In this document: positions 1-8,859 of the stretch, in pieces
How positions within the stretch are numbered: the first letter of the stretch is position 1
Layout: every line of letters starts with the position of its first letter
Assembly: GCF_016598575.1 (NCBI RefSeq)
Contig: NZ_CP066801.1
Location: 4,216,001 to 4,280,000, forward strand
Direction of reading: 5' to 3'
DNA length: 64,000 nt
DNA from: Streptomyces sp. HSG2
GTDB lineage: Bacteria; Actinomycetota; Actinomycetes; Streptomycetales; Streptomycetaceae
Notes under the pieces: model-generated
Told to the model about the DNA's origin: nothing
Databases searched by the model: none
The model's input: only the letters and a program-made list of their open reading frames with translations
Position numbers and translations under genes: made by a program

Positions 1-819
1 CCCGGGCGCGCCCTGGAAGGGCTCGCCGAGGTAGGCGGCGACGACCCGTTCGTCACCCTGCACGGTCGACGGGTCTCCCTCGAGGAGCTTCTCCCCCTGG
101 ACGAGCACGGCGACCCGGTCGCACAGGTTGAAGATGAAACGCATGTCGTGCTCGATGACGAGGATGGCGACGCCCTGGTCCCGGATGGCGAGGACCAGTT
201 CCTCCGTGGCGCGGGTCTCCTGCGGATTCATGCCGGCGGTGGGTTCGTCCAGGAGGAGCAGGCCGGGTTCGCTGGCCAGCGCCCGCGCGATCTCAAGTTT
301 GCGTTGCTCGCCGTAGGGGAGGTTCCGGGAGAGGTGGCCGGCCTTGCCCGCCAGACCCACGAAGCGCAGCAACTCCATGGCGCGTTCGCGGGACTCCGCC
401 TCGGCCCGGTGGAACCCCGGCCCGCGCAGCACCGCGGACCAGAAGCCCTCGCGGGTTCGCGTGTGCCGTCCGACCAGGACGTTCTCCAGCACGGTCATGT
501 TGGCGAAGAGCCTGATGTTCTGGAACGTGCGGGCGATGCCGGCCGCCGTGACCTTGAAGGACTTGGGCGGCAGGACGGCGTCCCGGTAGCGGACCTCTCC
601 CTCGGTGGGGGTGTAGAGGCCGGTCAGACAGTTGAAGAAGGTGGTCTTCCCGGCGCCGTTGGGGCCGATCAGGCCGACGATCTGCCCGCCGGAGACGGTG
701 AGGTCCACTCCCCGTACGGCGGTGAGACCGCCGAAACGCATGGTGACGCCGCGCGCGTCGAGGACGGTACGGCCGGTCGTCGGTGTTCCGGCGGCTGCCG
801 GGCCCGTGTCGGTGGTCAA
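1..819 (-). CDS. livG: Branched-chain amino acid ABC transporter, ATP-binding protein LivG (3' end cut by window)
   Basis: This is one of the two cytoplasmic ATPases that power a LIV-type importer for leucine, isoleucine and valine or related amino acids. The translation shows Walker A (GPNGAGKTT), an atypical signature loop typical of LivG (LPYGEQRKLEIARAL) and Walker B (LLLLDEPTAG). The reading frame is still open at base 1, after 273 codons, so only the last residues are missing. The start is taken as TTG at 819, which lies two bases past the livM stop and has AAGGGG about 8 bases upstream; no ATG or GTG is better placed. It is the fourth gene of livK-livH-livM-livG. LivF, the second ATPase, would be expected just beyond the left edge. 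Family assignment is firm; the exact substrate is inferred. Confidence 0.93.
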   Translation of the reverse strand, partial: MTTDTGPAAAGTPTTGRTVLDARGVTMRFGGLTAVRGVDLTVSGGQIVGLIGPNGAGKTTFFNCLTGLYTPTEGEVRYRDAVLPPKSFKVTAAGIARTFQNIRLFANMTVLENVLVGRHTRTREGFWSAVLRGPGFHRAEAESRERAMELLRFVGLAGKAGHLSRNLPYGEQRKLEIARALASEPGLLLLDEPTAGMNPQETRATEELVLAIRDQGVAILVIEHDMRFIFNLCDRVAVLVQGEKLLEGDPSTVQGDERVVAAYLGEPFQGAPG

Positions 820-820
820 G

Positions 821-2650
821 TCAATCGCCCCTTGTCTTCGCGAGGTCCGCGTGCTGTCCGGCGCCCTCGCCGCGCCCTGGTCCGTCCCGACGGTTGGCGA
901 TGAGGCCCTCGGGCCGGAACCGCATCAGCAGCACCAGTGCCAGGCCGAAGGCGAGCAGTTGGTAGTCCCCGAGGAACTGGAGCTTGTTGGGGATCAGGAA
1001 GAGCAGGGCGGCACCCAGCAGCGGGCCGCCGATGGTGCCCATTCCGCCCAGGACGACGGCCGCGAGCAGGAAGGCCGAGTTGGGCGGCGCGGTCCCCGCG
1101 AAGAGGTACTGCTCCGGGGTGACCACGTAGGTGACGTGCGCCTGGACGGTGCCGGCGAGGCCGGCGAGCGCGGCCCCGACGGCGAAGGCGACGAGCTTGA
1201 CCCGGAACCCGTTGATGCCCATCGCCTCGGCGGCGGTCTCGTCCTCGCGGACGGCGACCCAGGCCCGGCCGATCCGGGAGTCGCCGCTGCGGCGGAAGAC
1301 GAGGACGACGACGGCCGTGATCAGCAGCATCAGGAAGAAGTAGTTGGCGAACCGGCCGATGCCGAAACCCGCGATCTCGTGCCGGGCGCCGAGGTCGAAC
1401 CCGAGGATCTCCAGGTCGGGGATCGAGGAGATCCCGTTGGAGCCGTTGGTGAGATCCGGGCCCGAGGTGCCGTCGAGGTTGTTGGCGGCGATGCGGAAGA
1501 TCTCGCCGAAGCCGAGGGTGACGATGGCCAGGTAGTCGCCGCGTAGGCGCAGGGTGGGGGCGCCGATGAGGACGCCGAACACGAGCGAGGCGGCGGCGCC
1601 GACGAGAACGGCGGCCCAGAAGGGCAGCCGCAGATCGAAGGGCGAGGTGGGGGAGCCGGAGACGAGCGAGGCCGCGTAGGCCCCGACGCCGAGGAAGGCC
1701 ACGTAGCCCAGGTCGAGGAGGCCGGCGAGACCGACGACGATGTTCAGCCCGAGCGCGACCGTGGCGAAGATCAGGATGTAGACGCCGATCGTGGCGTACT
1801 GATCGTCGGTCTGGGTGAAGGGGAAGAGGGCGGCGGCGACGAACGCGCCGCAGATCGTGACGTTCCTGTGTCGCGCGGTGATCTCGGTGGCGTGGGCGAT
1901 CGACCCGGCTTTGCCCAGGGCGGCGAAACCGAACCCGGCGGTCAGCAGGAAGCCCACGAAGAGTTCGTCGTACTCCGTCCCGATGCCGTAGGTGAACACG
2001 GTCAGACAAAGGGCCATGATGCCGACGATGCCGAGGATCTCGACCCAGGAGGGGAGCGGGCCGAGCGGGCGGGGCGCGTCGGCGGCGAAGGCCGCCCTGA
2101 CGGTGGCCCACCCTTCTCTCACTCGGTGTCCGAACCGCTCCCCGCCGTCCGCCGTCGGATCGACCGGCTCCGGGACGGGACGCCGGAAGGGCAAAGCGAG
2201 CGCCCCCAGCAGGCTCGCCAGACTGGCCGCCGCCACGAGCAGACCGCCGGGTTCGAGGTTGACCAGCCCGCCCAGCCGGAAGGTGAGGGCGAGGACGGTG
2301 TACCACGCGGTGAGGAACGTACCCAGGGCGGCGAGTCGGAGGGCGGCGCCCCCTCCGCCGGGGGCCGGCCGGCGCCCCCCGTGGGCGGCCAGGCCCAGCA
2401 GGGTGGTGAGCAGGCCGCCGACGAGGACCGGGACCTGAAGTCCCCCCGGATGGCCGTAGACGGTGAGGTCGCCGGGGAAGGCGGGGGTCCAGGTCCAGGC
2501 CAGGAAGGTGGAGAGGACGGTGAGGGCGCCGCCGCCGACGGCCAGGAGCCGTCCGGTACGCGGGGGGAGTGCGACGAGGCCGGCTGACCGGCCGGCGACC
2601 GGCGTTTGGGGACTCTCGGGGGCGGTGGTCGGTGTCGTCATCGGTGTCAC
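821..2650 (-). CDS. livM: Branched-chain amino acid ABC transporter, permease LivM
   Basis: One of the two membrane-spanning subunits of the LIV-type importer. The 609-residue product is much longer than E. coli LivM (about 425) because it carries about 230 extra N-terminal residues with several hydrophobic segments. The C-terminal two thirds hold the conserved LivM permease region, including GLNIVVGLAGLLDLGYVAF and the later PTLRLRGDYLAIVTLGFGE. I believe long LivM proteins are usual in actinobacteria. The start used is a GTG whose GTGA overlaps the livH stop; an ATG three codons in (2641) is equally possible. The very short spacing to livH and livG implies co-translation. Confidence 0.93.
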   Translation of the reverse strand: MTPMTTPTTAPESPQTPVAGRSAGLVALPPRTGRLLAVGGGALTVLSTFLAWTWTPAFPGDLTVYGHPGGLQVPVLVGGLLTTLLGLAAHGGRRPAPGGGGAALRLAALGTFLTAWYTVLALTFRLGGLVNLEPGGLLVAAASLASLLGALALPFRRPVPEPVDPTADGGERFGHRVREGWATVRAAFAADAPRPLGPLPSWVEILGIVGIMALCLTVFTYGIGTEYDELFVGFLLTAGFGFAALGKAGSIAHATEITARHRNVTICGAFVAAALFPFTQTDDQYATIGVYILIFATVALGLNIVVGLAGLLDLGYVAFLGVGAYAASLVSGSPTSPFDLRLPFWAAVLVGAAASLVFGVLIGAPTLRLRGDYLAIVTLGFGEIFRIAANNLDGTSGPDLTNGSNGISSIPDLEILGFDLGARHEIAGFGIGRFANYFFLMLLITAVVVLVFRRSGDSRIGRAWVAVREDETAAEAMGINGFRVKLVAFAVGAALAGLAGTVQAHVTYVVTPEQYLFAGTAPPNSAFLLAAVVLGGMGTIGGPLLGAALLFLIPNKLQFLGDYQLLAFGLALVLLMRFRPEGLIANRRDGPGRGEGAGQHADLAKTRGD

Positions 2651-3579
2651 GCCCTGTCCGCGACGCGCTCGCCGAGCAGGCCCTGGGGCCGGAACAGCAG
2701 CACGAGGATGAGGAGGATGAAGGCCCAGACGTCCGCCCAGGACTGGCTGCCGAACTGGTCCATCCCCGGGATGTCGGCCACGTAGGCGGTGGCCAGGGTC
2801 TCGGCCACACCCAGGACCACGCCGCCGATCATGGCCCCGTAGATGTTGCCGATACCGCCGAGTACGGCGGCGGTGAAGGCCTTGAGTCCCAGGATGAACC
2901 CCATCTTGAAGTCGATCTGCCCGTACTTCAGTCCGAAGGCCACACCGCCGACCGCCGCGAACACGGCACCGAGGGCGAACGCGATCACGATGATGCGGTC
3001 GGTGTCGACCCCCATCAGCTTCGCGGTGTCCCGGTCCTGGGCGGTCGCCTGCATCCCGCGCCCGGTGCGGGTGCGCATCACGAAGAAGGCGAGCACGGCC
3101 ATGCCGACGGGGGCGACGACCAGGAGAAAGATGTCGCCGGTCTGGACGGTGACGCTTCCGAGGTGGAAGGGACCGCCGTCGATCTGCGGGAACCGCCGGG
3201 CCGACTTGGCCTCGGGGTACCAGGCCCAGACGGCCTGCTGGAGGGCGAGGGAGAGACCGATGGCGGTGATGAGGGGCGCCAGTCGGGGGGCACCGCGCAG
3301 CGGGCGATAGGCGAATCGCTCCGCTCCCACGGCCACGGCGCAGGAGACCGCCATCGCGCCGATCAGCATCAGGGGCAGGGCGGCGGTCATCGGGGTGCCG
3401 TCGGGCAGGAGGTAGAGGTGGACCGTGAGGGCGCCGAAGGCACCGGTCATGAAGATCTCGCCATGGGCGAAGTTGATGAGCTGGACGATGCCGTAGACCA
3501 TGGTGTAGCCGATGGCGACGAGCCCGTACATGGATCCCAGGAGCAGGCCGTTGACCAGCTGCTGCGGCAGTTCGTGCAC
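2647..3579 (-). CDS. livH: Branched-chain amino acid ABC transporter, permease LivH
   Basis: Second membrane subunit of the importer, 310 residues, with about eight hydrophobic segments. The N-terminal motif GLVAIGYTMVYGIVQLINFAH is highly characteristic of LivH. The GTG start at 3579 is supported by GGAGGA seven bases upstream. LivH and LivM form the translocation path; LivK delivers substrate from outside and LivG/LivF hydrolyse ATP. The gene follows livK after a 124-base spacer that contains a strong hairpin (3641-3674), so it is probably expressed at a lower level than the binding protein. Confidence 0.94.
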   Translation of the reverse strand: MHELPQQLVNGLLLGSMYGLVAIGYTMVYGIVQLINFAHGEIFMTGAFGALTVHLYLLPDGTPMTAALPLMLIGAMAVSCAVAVGAERFAYRPLRGAPRLAPLITAIGLSLALQQAVWAWYPEAKSARRFPQIDGGPFHLGSVTVQTGDIFLLVVAPVGMAVLAFFVMRTRTGRGMQATAQDRDTAKLMGVDTDRIIVIAFALGAVFAAVGGVAFGLKYGQIDFKMGFILGLKAFTAAVLGGIGNIYGAMIGGVVLGVAETLATAYVADIPGMDQFGSQSWADVWAFILLILVLLFRPQGLLGERVADRA

Positions 3580-3640
3580 CGCATGTCCTCCGAGACGAGT
3601 CGATGAGTCGACAGGGGCGGCCGGGCGGCCGGGAGCGAGA

Positions 3641-3674
3641 CCGCGCGGGGCGCCGGTGAGAGCGCCCCGCGCGG
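3641..3674 (-). terminator. Hairpin between livK and livH, probable partial terminator or mRNA-stabilising stem
   Basis: Perfect 13-bp inverted repeat: 3641-3653 (CCGCGCGGGGCGC) pairs with 3662-3674, with an 8-base loop. It sits 30 bases after the livK stop and before the livH Shine-Dalgarno sequence. In binding-protein operons such stems commonly stop part of the transcription or protect the upstream mRNA. There is no T run. The structure is seen directly; the function is inferred. Confidence 0.6.
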
Positions 3675-3703
3675 CCGTGCGGTGGTGCGGGTGGGCCTGG
3701 CCC

Positions 3704-4945
3704 TCAGTCGTCGAGGGTGCCGGACTTCACGTCCTTCCAATCGCCGTCCTCTACCGCGTAGACGGTGAGTTGCTTGTTCGTGGCGTCGCCGAACTCGTCG
3801 AAGGACACCGTGCCGGTCACACCGTCGAAGGAGACGCCCTGCATCGCCTCGGTGATCAGGGGACGGGGGTTGTCGGGGAGCTTCCCCCCGTTGGCGTCGA
3901 CGACCTTCTTGACCGCCTCGACGATCGCCCAGGCCGAGTCGTAGGAGTAGCCCCCGTAGGCCTCGTAGTCCTCCTTGTAGCCGGCGGCCCGGTAGTCGGC
4001 GACGAACTCGCGGGCGGAGGGGAGTTCCTCGACCGGCGCGCCGACGGAGGTGGCCAGGTCGCCGGTGCCGGCGGAGCCGGCCAGCTTGACGAACTCGGCA
4101 CTGTAGATGCCGTCGCCGCCGATGAGCGGGATGCGCGCGCCCGCGGCCTTGATCTGCTTGCTGAGCGGTCCCGCCTGTGGATATTCGCCACCGTAGTAGA
4201 CGGCGTCCGCGCCGGAGTTCTTGACCTTGGTGGCGACGGCGGAGAAGTCCTTGGTGTCCGGGTTGATGTGCTCGGTGCCGACGACCTCGCCGCCGAGCCT
4301 CTCGAACTCCTCGGTGAAGGTGGCCGCCAGACCGGCGCCGTAGGTCTTCTTGTCGTCGATGACGAAGACCTCGCGCTTCTCGGCGTCGTGGTAGACGTAC
4401 TGAGCGGCGAAGGGGCCTTGGACGGCGTCGGTGGTGGCGGTCCGGAAGTACGAGGCGTAGGGCCGCTCCTTCTCGGTCCGCCAGTCGACCCCCTGGGTCA
4501 GGGCCGGATTGGTGTTGGCCGGCGAGACCTGTACCAGGTCGGCCTCGCTGAAGACCTTCTGCATCGCCTCGGCGATGTTCGAGTTCAACGGCCCCACGAC
4601 TCCGACGACCTGGTCGTCCGCCACGAGCTTCGAGGCGTTCTGCTGTCCGAGGGAGGGCTGCGCCTGGTCGTCGAGGGCCTGGACCTCGAAGGTGACGTCC
4701 TTGACATAGCCCTGCTCGTTGGCGGTCCGGGCGGCGAGGTCGACCGAGTTCTCGATGCCGAGGCCGAGCGCCGACAGGTCGCCGGTCAAGGGGGCGTCGA
4801 CGCCGATGACCACGGTGGTGTCGCCGGCGTTCCCGGTGTCGGACCCACCGCCACCGCCGTCGTCGGCCCGCGATCCACAGGCGGTGAGGGTGAGTGCCCC
4901 GGCCGCCAGCGCGGCGGTGACGGCGATGAACGAACGTTGACGCAC
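3704..4945 (-). CDS. livK: Branched-chain amino acid ABC transporter, substrate-binding lipoprotein
   Basis: Extracytoplasmic binding protein of the importer, 413 residues, of the type I periplasmic-binding fold (Peripla_BP_6 family, LivJ/LivK/urea-binding group). The N-terminus MRQRSFIAVTAALAAGALT is a signal peptide ending in the lipobox LTAC, so Cys23 should be lipidated and anchor the protein to the outer face of the membrane. It is followed by an Asp/Gly-rich linker and then the typical TVVIGVDAPLTGDLSALG opening of the mature domain. The GTG start at 4945 has AAAGGA upstream. It is the first gene of the liv operon, so the promoter should lie in 4946-5137. Ligand preference within branched-chain amino acids cannot be read from sequence. 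Confidence 0.93.
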   Translation of the reverse strand: MRQRSFIAVTAALAAGALTLTACGSRADDGGGGGSDTGNAGDTTVVIGVDAPLTGDLSALGLGIENSVDLAARTANEQGYVKDVTFEVQALDDQAQPSLGQQNASKLVADDQVVGVVGPLNSNIAEAMQKVFSEADLVQVSPANTNPALTQGVDWRTEKERPYASYFRTATTDAVQGPFAAQYVYHDAEKREVFVIDDKKTYGAGLAATFTEEFERLGGEVVGTEHINPDTKDFSAVATKVKNSGADAVYYGGEYPQAGPLSKQIKAAGARIPLIGGDGIYSAEFVKLAGSAGTGDLATSVGAPVEELPSAREFVADYRAAGYKEDYEAYGGYSYDSAWAIVEAVKKVVDANGGKLPDNPRPLITEAMQGVSFDGVTGTVSFDEFGDATNKQLTVYAVEDGDWKDVKSGTLDD

Positions 4946-5137
4946 GATCAGTCCTTTCCCCTGGCGCGGCCGTCTCCCCGCGGAGGCGACCGAGTCCGAG
5001 CACTGGGCGGAGGTGGTGATCCCACGGCGCGGTGACTGGCCGCGACTCTAGGCGCGGGCGGGGAAGGGGGAGGAGGGGCGGGTAAAGGCTGTGACGCTCT
5101 TGTTATCGGGGCCTTCCCGGCCCGGGTGTCCCGGGGC

Positions 5138-5177
5138 CGGTTCGTCACCGCACCGGCCGGTGCGGTGACGAACCGGG
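5138..5177 (-). terminator. 40-base perfect palindrome, probable transcription terminator of the thioesterase gene
   Basis: 5138-5157 and 5158-5177 are exact reverse complements (20-bp arms, no spacer; a real hairpin would leave about four bases unpaired at the tip). It lies 38 bases downstream of the leftward thioesterase stop and upstream of livK. The length, GC content and missing T run are usual for streptomycete terminators. It would insulate livK from readthrough. Confidence 0.75.
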
Positions 5178-5214
5178 TTTCGCGCGGCGGGTGTTCGCGC
5201 GAGAGGGCTCGTGC

Positions 5215-5703
5215 TCAGGAGGTCGCTCCCGACGCGGCGGAACCGCCCGGGGTCGCGTCGCGCAACAGGCAGGTCAGCCGGGCGCTGCACACACGCCGGC
5301 CCTCGTCGTCGCTGATCACGATCTCGTAGGTGGCCGTGGAGCGTCCGCGGTGCACGGGGGTGGCCACGCCGGTCACCGTGCCGGACCTGACCCCTCGGTG
5401 ATGGGTGCAGTTCAGGTCGACGCCGACGGCCACCTTGGAGGCGCCCCCGTGCAGCATCGTGCCGATGGACCCGAGCGTCTCGGCCAGCACCGCCGAGGCT
5501 CCGCCGTGCAGCAGGCCGTAGGGCTGGGTGTTTCCCTCCACGGGCATGACCCCGACGACACGCTCGGCGGACGCCTCCCGGACGCGGACGCCCATCCGGG
5601 TCCCGAGGTGTCCGGCGGAGAAGAGGGCGGGAAGGTCCACTCCGAGCGCGGAGTACTCGTCGATGACCTCCTGCGGGAACTTCACGTGCTGCTGCTCGCC
5701 CAT
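5215..5703 (-). CDS. PaaI/YdiI-type hotdog-fold acyl-CoA thioesterase
   Basis: Predicted cytoplasmic hotdog-fold thioesterase, 162 residues from the ATG at 5703 (MGEQQHVKFP), which hydrolyses acyl-CoA or aryl-CoA thioesters. The signature region NTQPYGLLHGGASAVLAETL contains the HGG motif and the acidic residue placed as in PaaI-family enzymes, and the central helix is followed by the expected strands (VAVGVDLNCTHHRG). The frame stays open upstream to 5841, but that part is low-complexity and crosses the operator-like palindrome at 5763-5788, so the shorter start is preferred. No phenylacetate genes are nearby and the gene stands alone, divergent from polA, so the substrate is unknown. The palindrome suggests TetR-type control. 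Confidence 0.85.
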   Translation of the reverse strand: MGEQQHVKFPQEVIDEYSALGVDLPALFSAGHLGTRMGVRVREASAERVVGVMPVEGNTQPYGLLHGGASAVLAETLGSIGTMLHGGASKVAVGVDLNCTHHRGVRSGTVTGVATPVHRGRSTATYEIVISDDEGRRVCSARLTCLLRDATPGGSAASGATS

Positions 5704-5762
5704 GGAACCGGCTCCGTTCGCGGTTGTCGTGCCTGGTGGGTCGTTCGCCGGCGTGTCTCCAC

Positions 5763-5788
5763 GCCGACTGAGCGAACGCTCAGTCGGC
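5763..5788. promoter_or_regulatory. 26-bp operator-like palindrome upstream of the thioesterase gene
   Basis: Two exact 12-base arms, GCCGACTGAGCG (5763-5774) and CGCTCAGTCGGC (5777-5788), flank a central AA. It lies 60 bases upstream of the thioesterase ATG, in the spacer divergent to polA, so a terminator role is unlikely. Size and symmetry fit a TetR-family operator of the kind that controls acyl-CoA genes. No TetR gene is present in the window, so the regulator would act in trans. Confidence 0.65.
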
Positions 5789-5960
5789 GGCCGATTGTTC
5801 CCGACGGGCGATGGACGGCGCCCACCCCGGGTGCCCTCCACGCCGGGCCGACGACCGGGTGATCACGGTGGGTGGCGGACCAGGGGTGGTGGGCCACGCG
5901 GCGCGGGTGCCCCGAGGTGCCCCGACCCCGGTGTCGGTGGCTCGTGGCAGGATCGGGGGC

Positions 5961-8687
5961 GTGGCAAAGACAGCGGCGAAGCAAACCGACAATCCCCCCG
6001 GCGGGGCCCGCCCGCGCCTGATGCTCATGGACGGGCACTCGCTGGCCTACCGCGCGTTCTTCGCGCTACCCGCCGAGAATTTCACGACCTCCGCGGGCCG
6101 GCCGACCAACGCGGTCTACGGTTTCGCCTCGATGCTGGCCAACACTCTCCGTGACGAGGCCCCCACCCACTTCGCCGTCGCCTTCGACGTCTCGCGGCGC
6201 ACCTGGCGGTCCGAGGAGTTCGCCGAGTACAAGGCGAACCGCTCCAAGACCCCGGACGAGTTCAAGGGTCAGGTCGAGCTGATCGCGGACCTGCTGGACG
6301 CCATGGGCGTCGCCCGCTTCGCCGTCGAGGGCTTCGAGGCCGACGACGTCATCGCCACGCTCGCCACCCAGGCGGAGGGCGAGGGGTTCGAGGTCCTGAT
6401 CGTCACCGGCGACCGGGACTCCTTCCAACTGGTCAGCGAGCACACCACGGTGCTGTATCCGACCAAGGGCGTCTCCGAACTGACGCGTTTCACCCCGGAG
6501 AAGGTGATCGAGAAGTACGGCCTGACACCCACCCAGTACCCGGACTTCGCCGCCCTGCGCGGCGACCCGTCGGACAACCTGCCGGGCATCCCCGGGGTGG
6601 GCGAGAAGACGGCCGCGAAGTGGATCAATCAGTTCGGGTCGTTCGCGGAGCTGGTCGAGCGGGCCGACGAGGTCAAGGGCAAGGCGGGGCAGAACCTCAG
6701 GGACCACCTGGACGCGGTGCGCCTCAACCGCCGACTCACCGAGCTGGAGCGGCGGGTGGAGCTGCCCAAACACGTCGCCGAACTGGAGCGCGTCGCCTAC
6801 GACCGCGAGGGGGTGAGGGCCTTCCTGGAGAACCTGGAGATCCGCAATCCCTCGCTCCGAGAGCGCCTGTTCGCCGTCGACCCCGGAGCGCGGGAGGCCG
6901 AGGCGGCTCCGGCCGCCTCGCAGGGCGTGTCGATCGACGGTGTGGTGCTCGGAGCGGGCGAGCTGGCCGGATGGCTCGCCGAGCACGGCACCCGCGCCCT
7001 CGGCGTCGCCACGGTCGACGCCTGGGCTCAGGGTGTGGGCTCGGTCGAGGAGGTCGCGCTCGCCGACACGGGAGGGGGGGCCGCGTGGTTCGACCCGTCG
7101 ACCCTCGACGAGGCCGACCGGACGGCGTGGGCGTCCTGGCTGGCCGACGCGGACCGGCCCAAGGTCCTCCACAACGCCAAGCGCGCGATGCGGGCCTTCG
7201 CGGAGCACGGTTGGTCCGTCGACGGCGTCTCCATGGACACCGCGCTCGGCGCCTATCTGGCCAAGCCGGGGCGGCGCTCCCTCGACCTGGACGCGTTGTC
7301 GCTGGAGTACCTGCATCGCGAGTTGGGCCCGTCGGCCGCCGCGGACGGTCAGCTCGCCCTGGGGGCGGACGACGGCGCGGAGGCTGAGGCGTTGATGGCC
7401 CAGGCTCGCGCGATCCTGGATCTCGGGGAGGCGTTCGAGGAGCGACTGCGCGAGGTGGGCGCCGCGGATCTGCTGCGCGAGGTGGAGCTGCCCACGTCGT
7501 CGTTGTTGGCCCGGATGGAGCGTCATGGGATCGCGGCCGATCGGGACCATCTTCGGACGATGGAGGGGATGTTCGCCGACGCCGTCCAGCAGGCGGTGCG
7601 GGAGGCCCACGAGGCCGCGGGGCGCGAGTTCAACCTCGGATCGCCCAAGCAACTCCAGGAGTTGCTCTTCGGCGAGCTGAATCTCCCCAAGACCAAGAAG
7701 ACCAAGACCGGTTACACCACGGACGCCGACGCCCTGGCGTGGCTGGCGACCCGCACGGAGAACGAGCTGCCGGTCATCATGCTGCGCCACCGTGAGCAGG
7801 CCAAGCTCAGGGTCACGGTGGAGGGTCTGATCAAGACCATCGCTCCGGACGGACGCATCCACACCACGTTCAACCAGACGGTGGCCGCGACCGGTCGTCT
7901 GTCCTCCACCGACCCGAACCTGCAGAACATCCCGGTCCGCACCGACGAGGGGCGGGCGATCCGGCGGGGGTTCGTGGTGGGGGAGGGGTACGAGACCCTG
8001 ATCACGGCGGACTACAGCCAGATCGAGCTGCGCGTGATGGCCCACCTCTCCGAGGACGAGGGGCTCGTCCGGGCCTTCACCTCCGGAGAGGACCTGCACA
8101 CCACGGCCGCCGCGCAGGTGTTCTCCGTGGCACCGGAGTCGGTGGACGCGGAGATGCGCCGCAAGATCAAGGCGATGTCCTACGGGCTGGCCTACGGCCT
8201 GTCGGCCTTCGGGCTGTCGCAGCAACTGGGCATCGAGGCCGCGGAGGCCCGCGGGCTGATGGACGCCTACTTCGAGCGGTTCGGAGGGGTGCGGGACTAC
8301 CTCCGGCGGGTCGTGGACGAGGCGCGTGCGACGGGCTACACGGCGACGCTCTTCGGGCGGCGCCGCTACCTCCCCGATCTGAACAGCGACAACCGCCAAC
8401 GCCGTGAGGCGGCGGAGCGCATGGCGCTCAACGCCCCCATCCAGGGCACGGCCGCCGACATCGTCAAGATCGCGATGCTTCAGGTGGACCGTGCTCTCCG
8501 GGAGGAGGGGCTCGCCTCCCGGATGCTCCTCCAGGTCCACGACGAGATCGTGCTGGAGACCGCGCCCGGCGAGCGGGCCGCGGTGGAGGAACTGGTCCGC
8601 CGCGAGATGGCCGGGGCCGTGCGGCTCCGCGTCCCGCTGGGGGTCTCGGTGGGGTCAGGACCGGACTGGGAGTCCGCCGCGCACTGA
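5961..8687 (+). CDS. polA: DNA polymerase I
   Basis: Repair and Okazaki-fragment polymerase, 908 residues. The N-terminal 5'-nuclease domain (about 1-310) begins LMLMDGHSLAYRAFFALP and has ADDVIATLA and GDPSDNLPGIPGVGEKTA. The middle region (about 320-500) is a remnant 3'-5' exonuclease domain: the expected first acidic motif is replaced by GVATVDAWAQ, so proofreading should be absent, as in other actinobacterial PolA. The polymerase domain carries motif A (DYSQIELRVMAHLS), the O-helix (RRKIKAMSYGLAYG) and motif C (VHDEIVLE). The O-helix has Tyr where E. coli has Phe762, a residue that governs dideoxynucleotide discrimination. The GTG at 5961 gives the conserved MAKTAAK start; further in-frame starts upstream lack conservation-like sequence. 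Confidence 0.97.
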   Translation: MAKTAAKQTDNPPGGARPRLMLMDGHSLAYRAFFALPAENFTTSAGRPTNAVYGFASMLANTLRDEAPTHFAVAFDVSRRTWRSEEFAEYKANRSKTPDEFKGQVELIADLLDAMGVARFAVEGFEADDVIATLATQAEGEGFEVLIVTGDRDSFQLVSEHTTVLYPTKGVSELTRFTPEKVIEKYGLTPTQYPDFAALRGDPSDNLPGIPGVGEKTAAKWINQFGSFAELVERADEVKGKAGQNLRDHLDAVRLNRRLTELERRVELPKHVAELERVAYDREGVRAFLENLEIRNPSLRERLFAVDPGAREAEAAPAASQGVSIDGVVLGAGELAGWLAEHGTRALGVATVDAWAQGVGSVEEVALADTGGGAAWFDPSTLDEADRTAWASWLADADRPKVLHNAKRAMRAFAEHGWSVDGVSMDTALGAYLAKPGRRSLDLDALSLEYLHRELGPSAAADGQLALGADDGAEAEALMAQARAILDLGEAFEERLREVGAADLLREVELPTSSLLARMERHGIAADRDHLRTMEGMFADAVQQAVREAHEAAGREFNLGSPKQLQELLFGELNLPKTKKTKTGYTTDADALAWLATRTENELPVIMLRHREQAKLRVTVEGLIKTIAPDGRIHTTFNQTVAATGRLSSTDPNLQNIPVRTDEGRAIRRGFVVGEGYETLITADYSQIELRVMAHLSEDEGLVRAFTSGEDLHTTAAAQVFSVAPESVDAEMRRKIKAMSYGLAYGLSAFGLSQQLGIEAAEARGLMDAYFERFGGVRDYLRRVVDEARATGYTATLFGRRRYLPDLNSDNRQRREAAERMALNAPIQGTAADIVKIAMLQVDRALREEGLASRMLLQVHDEIVLETAPGERAAVEELVRREMAGAVRLRVPLGVSVGSGPDWESAAH

Positions 8688-8859
8688 TGTACCGGCGCGC
8701 CGGACCGGTTCGTTCGCCGGGGCCGTCGTGGGGAGCGCTCGTGTCGGCTCCGAGGAGGCCCACCCGCCGGCCGGTGGGGTGCCTCCCGGGCGGGGCGGTG
8801 ATGTGCCGCCTCGGCGCCGGTGGGCGGGGGATCGGCGGGTTCGTGCCCCGGGCCCGCGG

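Noticed and set aside
5080..5110. Possible GlnR-type site upstream of livK (GTCAC...TTTAC on the minus strand)
   Set aside because: Spacing and second half do not fit the gTnAC-n6-GaAAC consensus; left out as chance similarity.
8688..8859. Possible small gene or terminator between polA and the DUF4184 gene
   Set aside because: No start with a ribosome site, no protein-like composition and no convincing stem; recorded as featureless.
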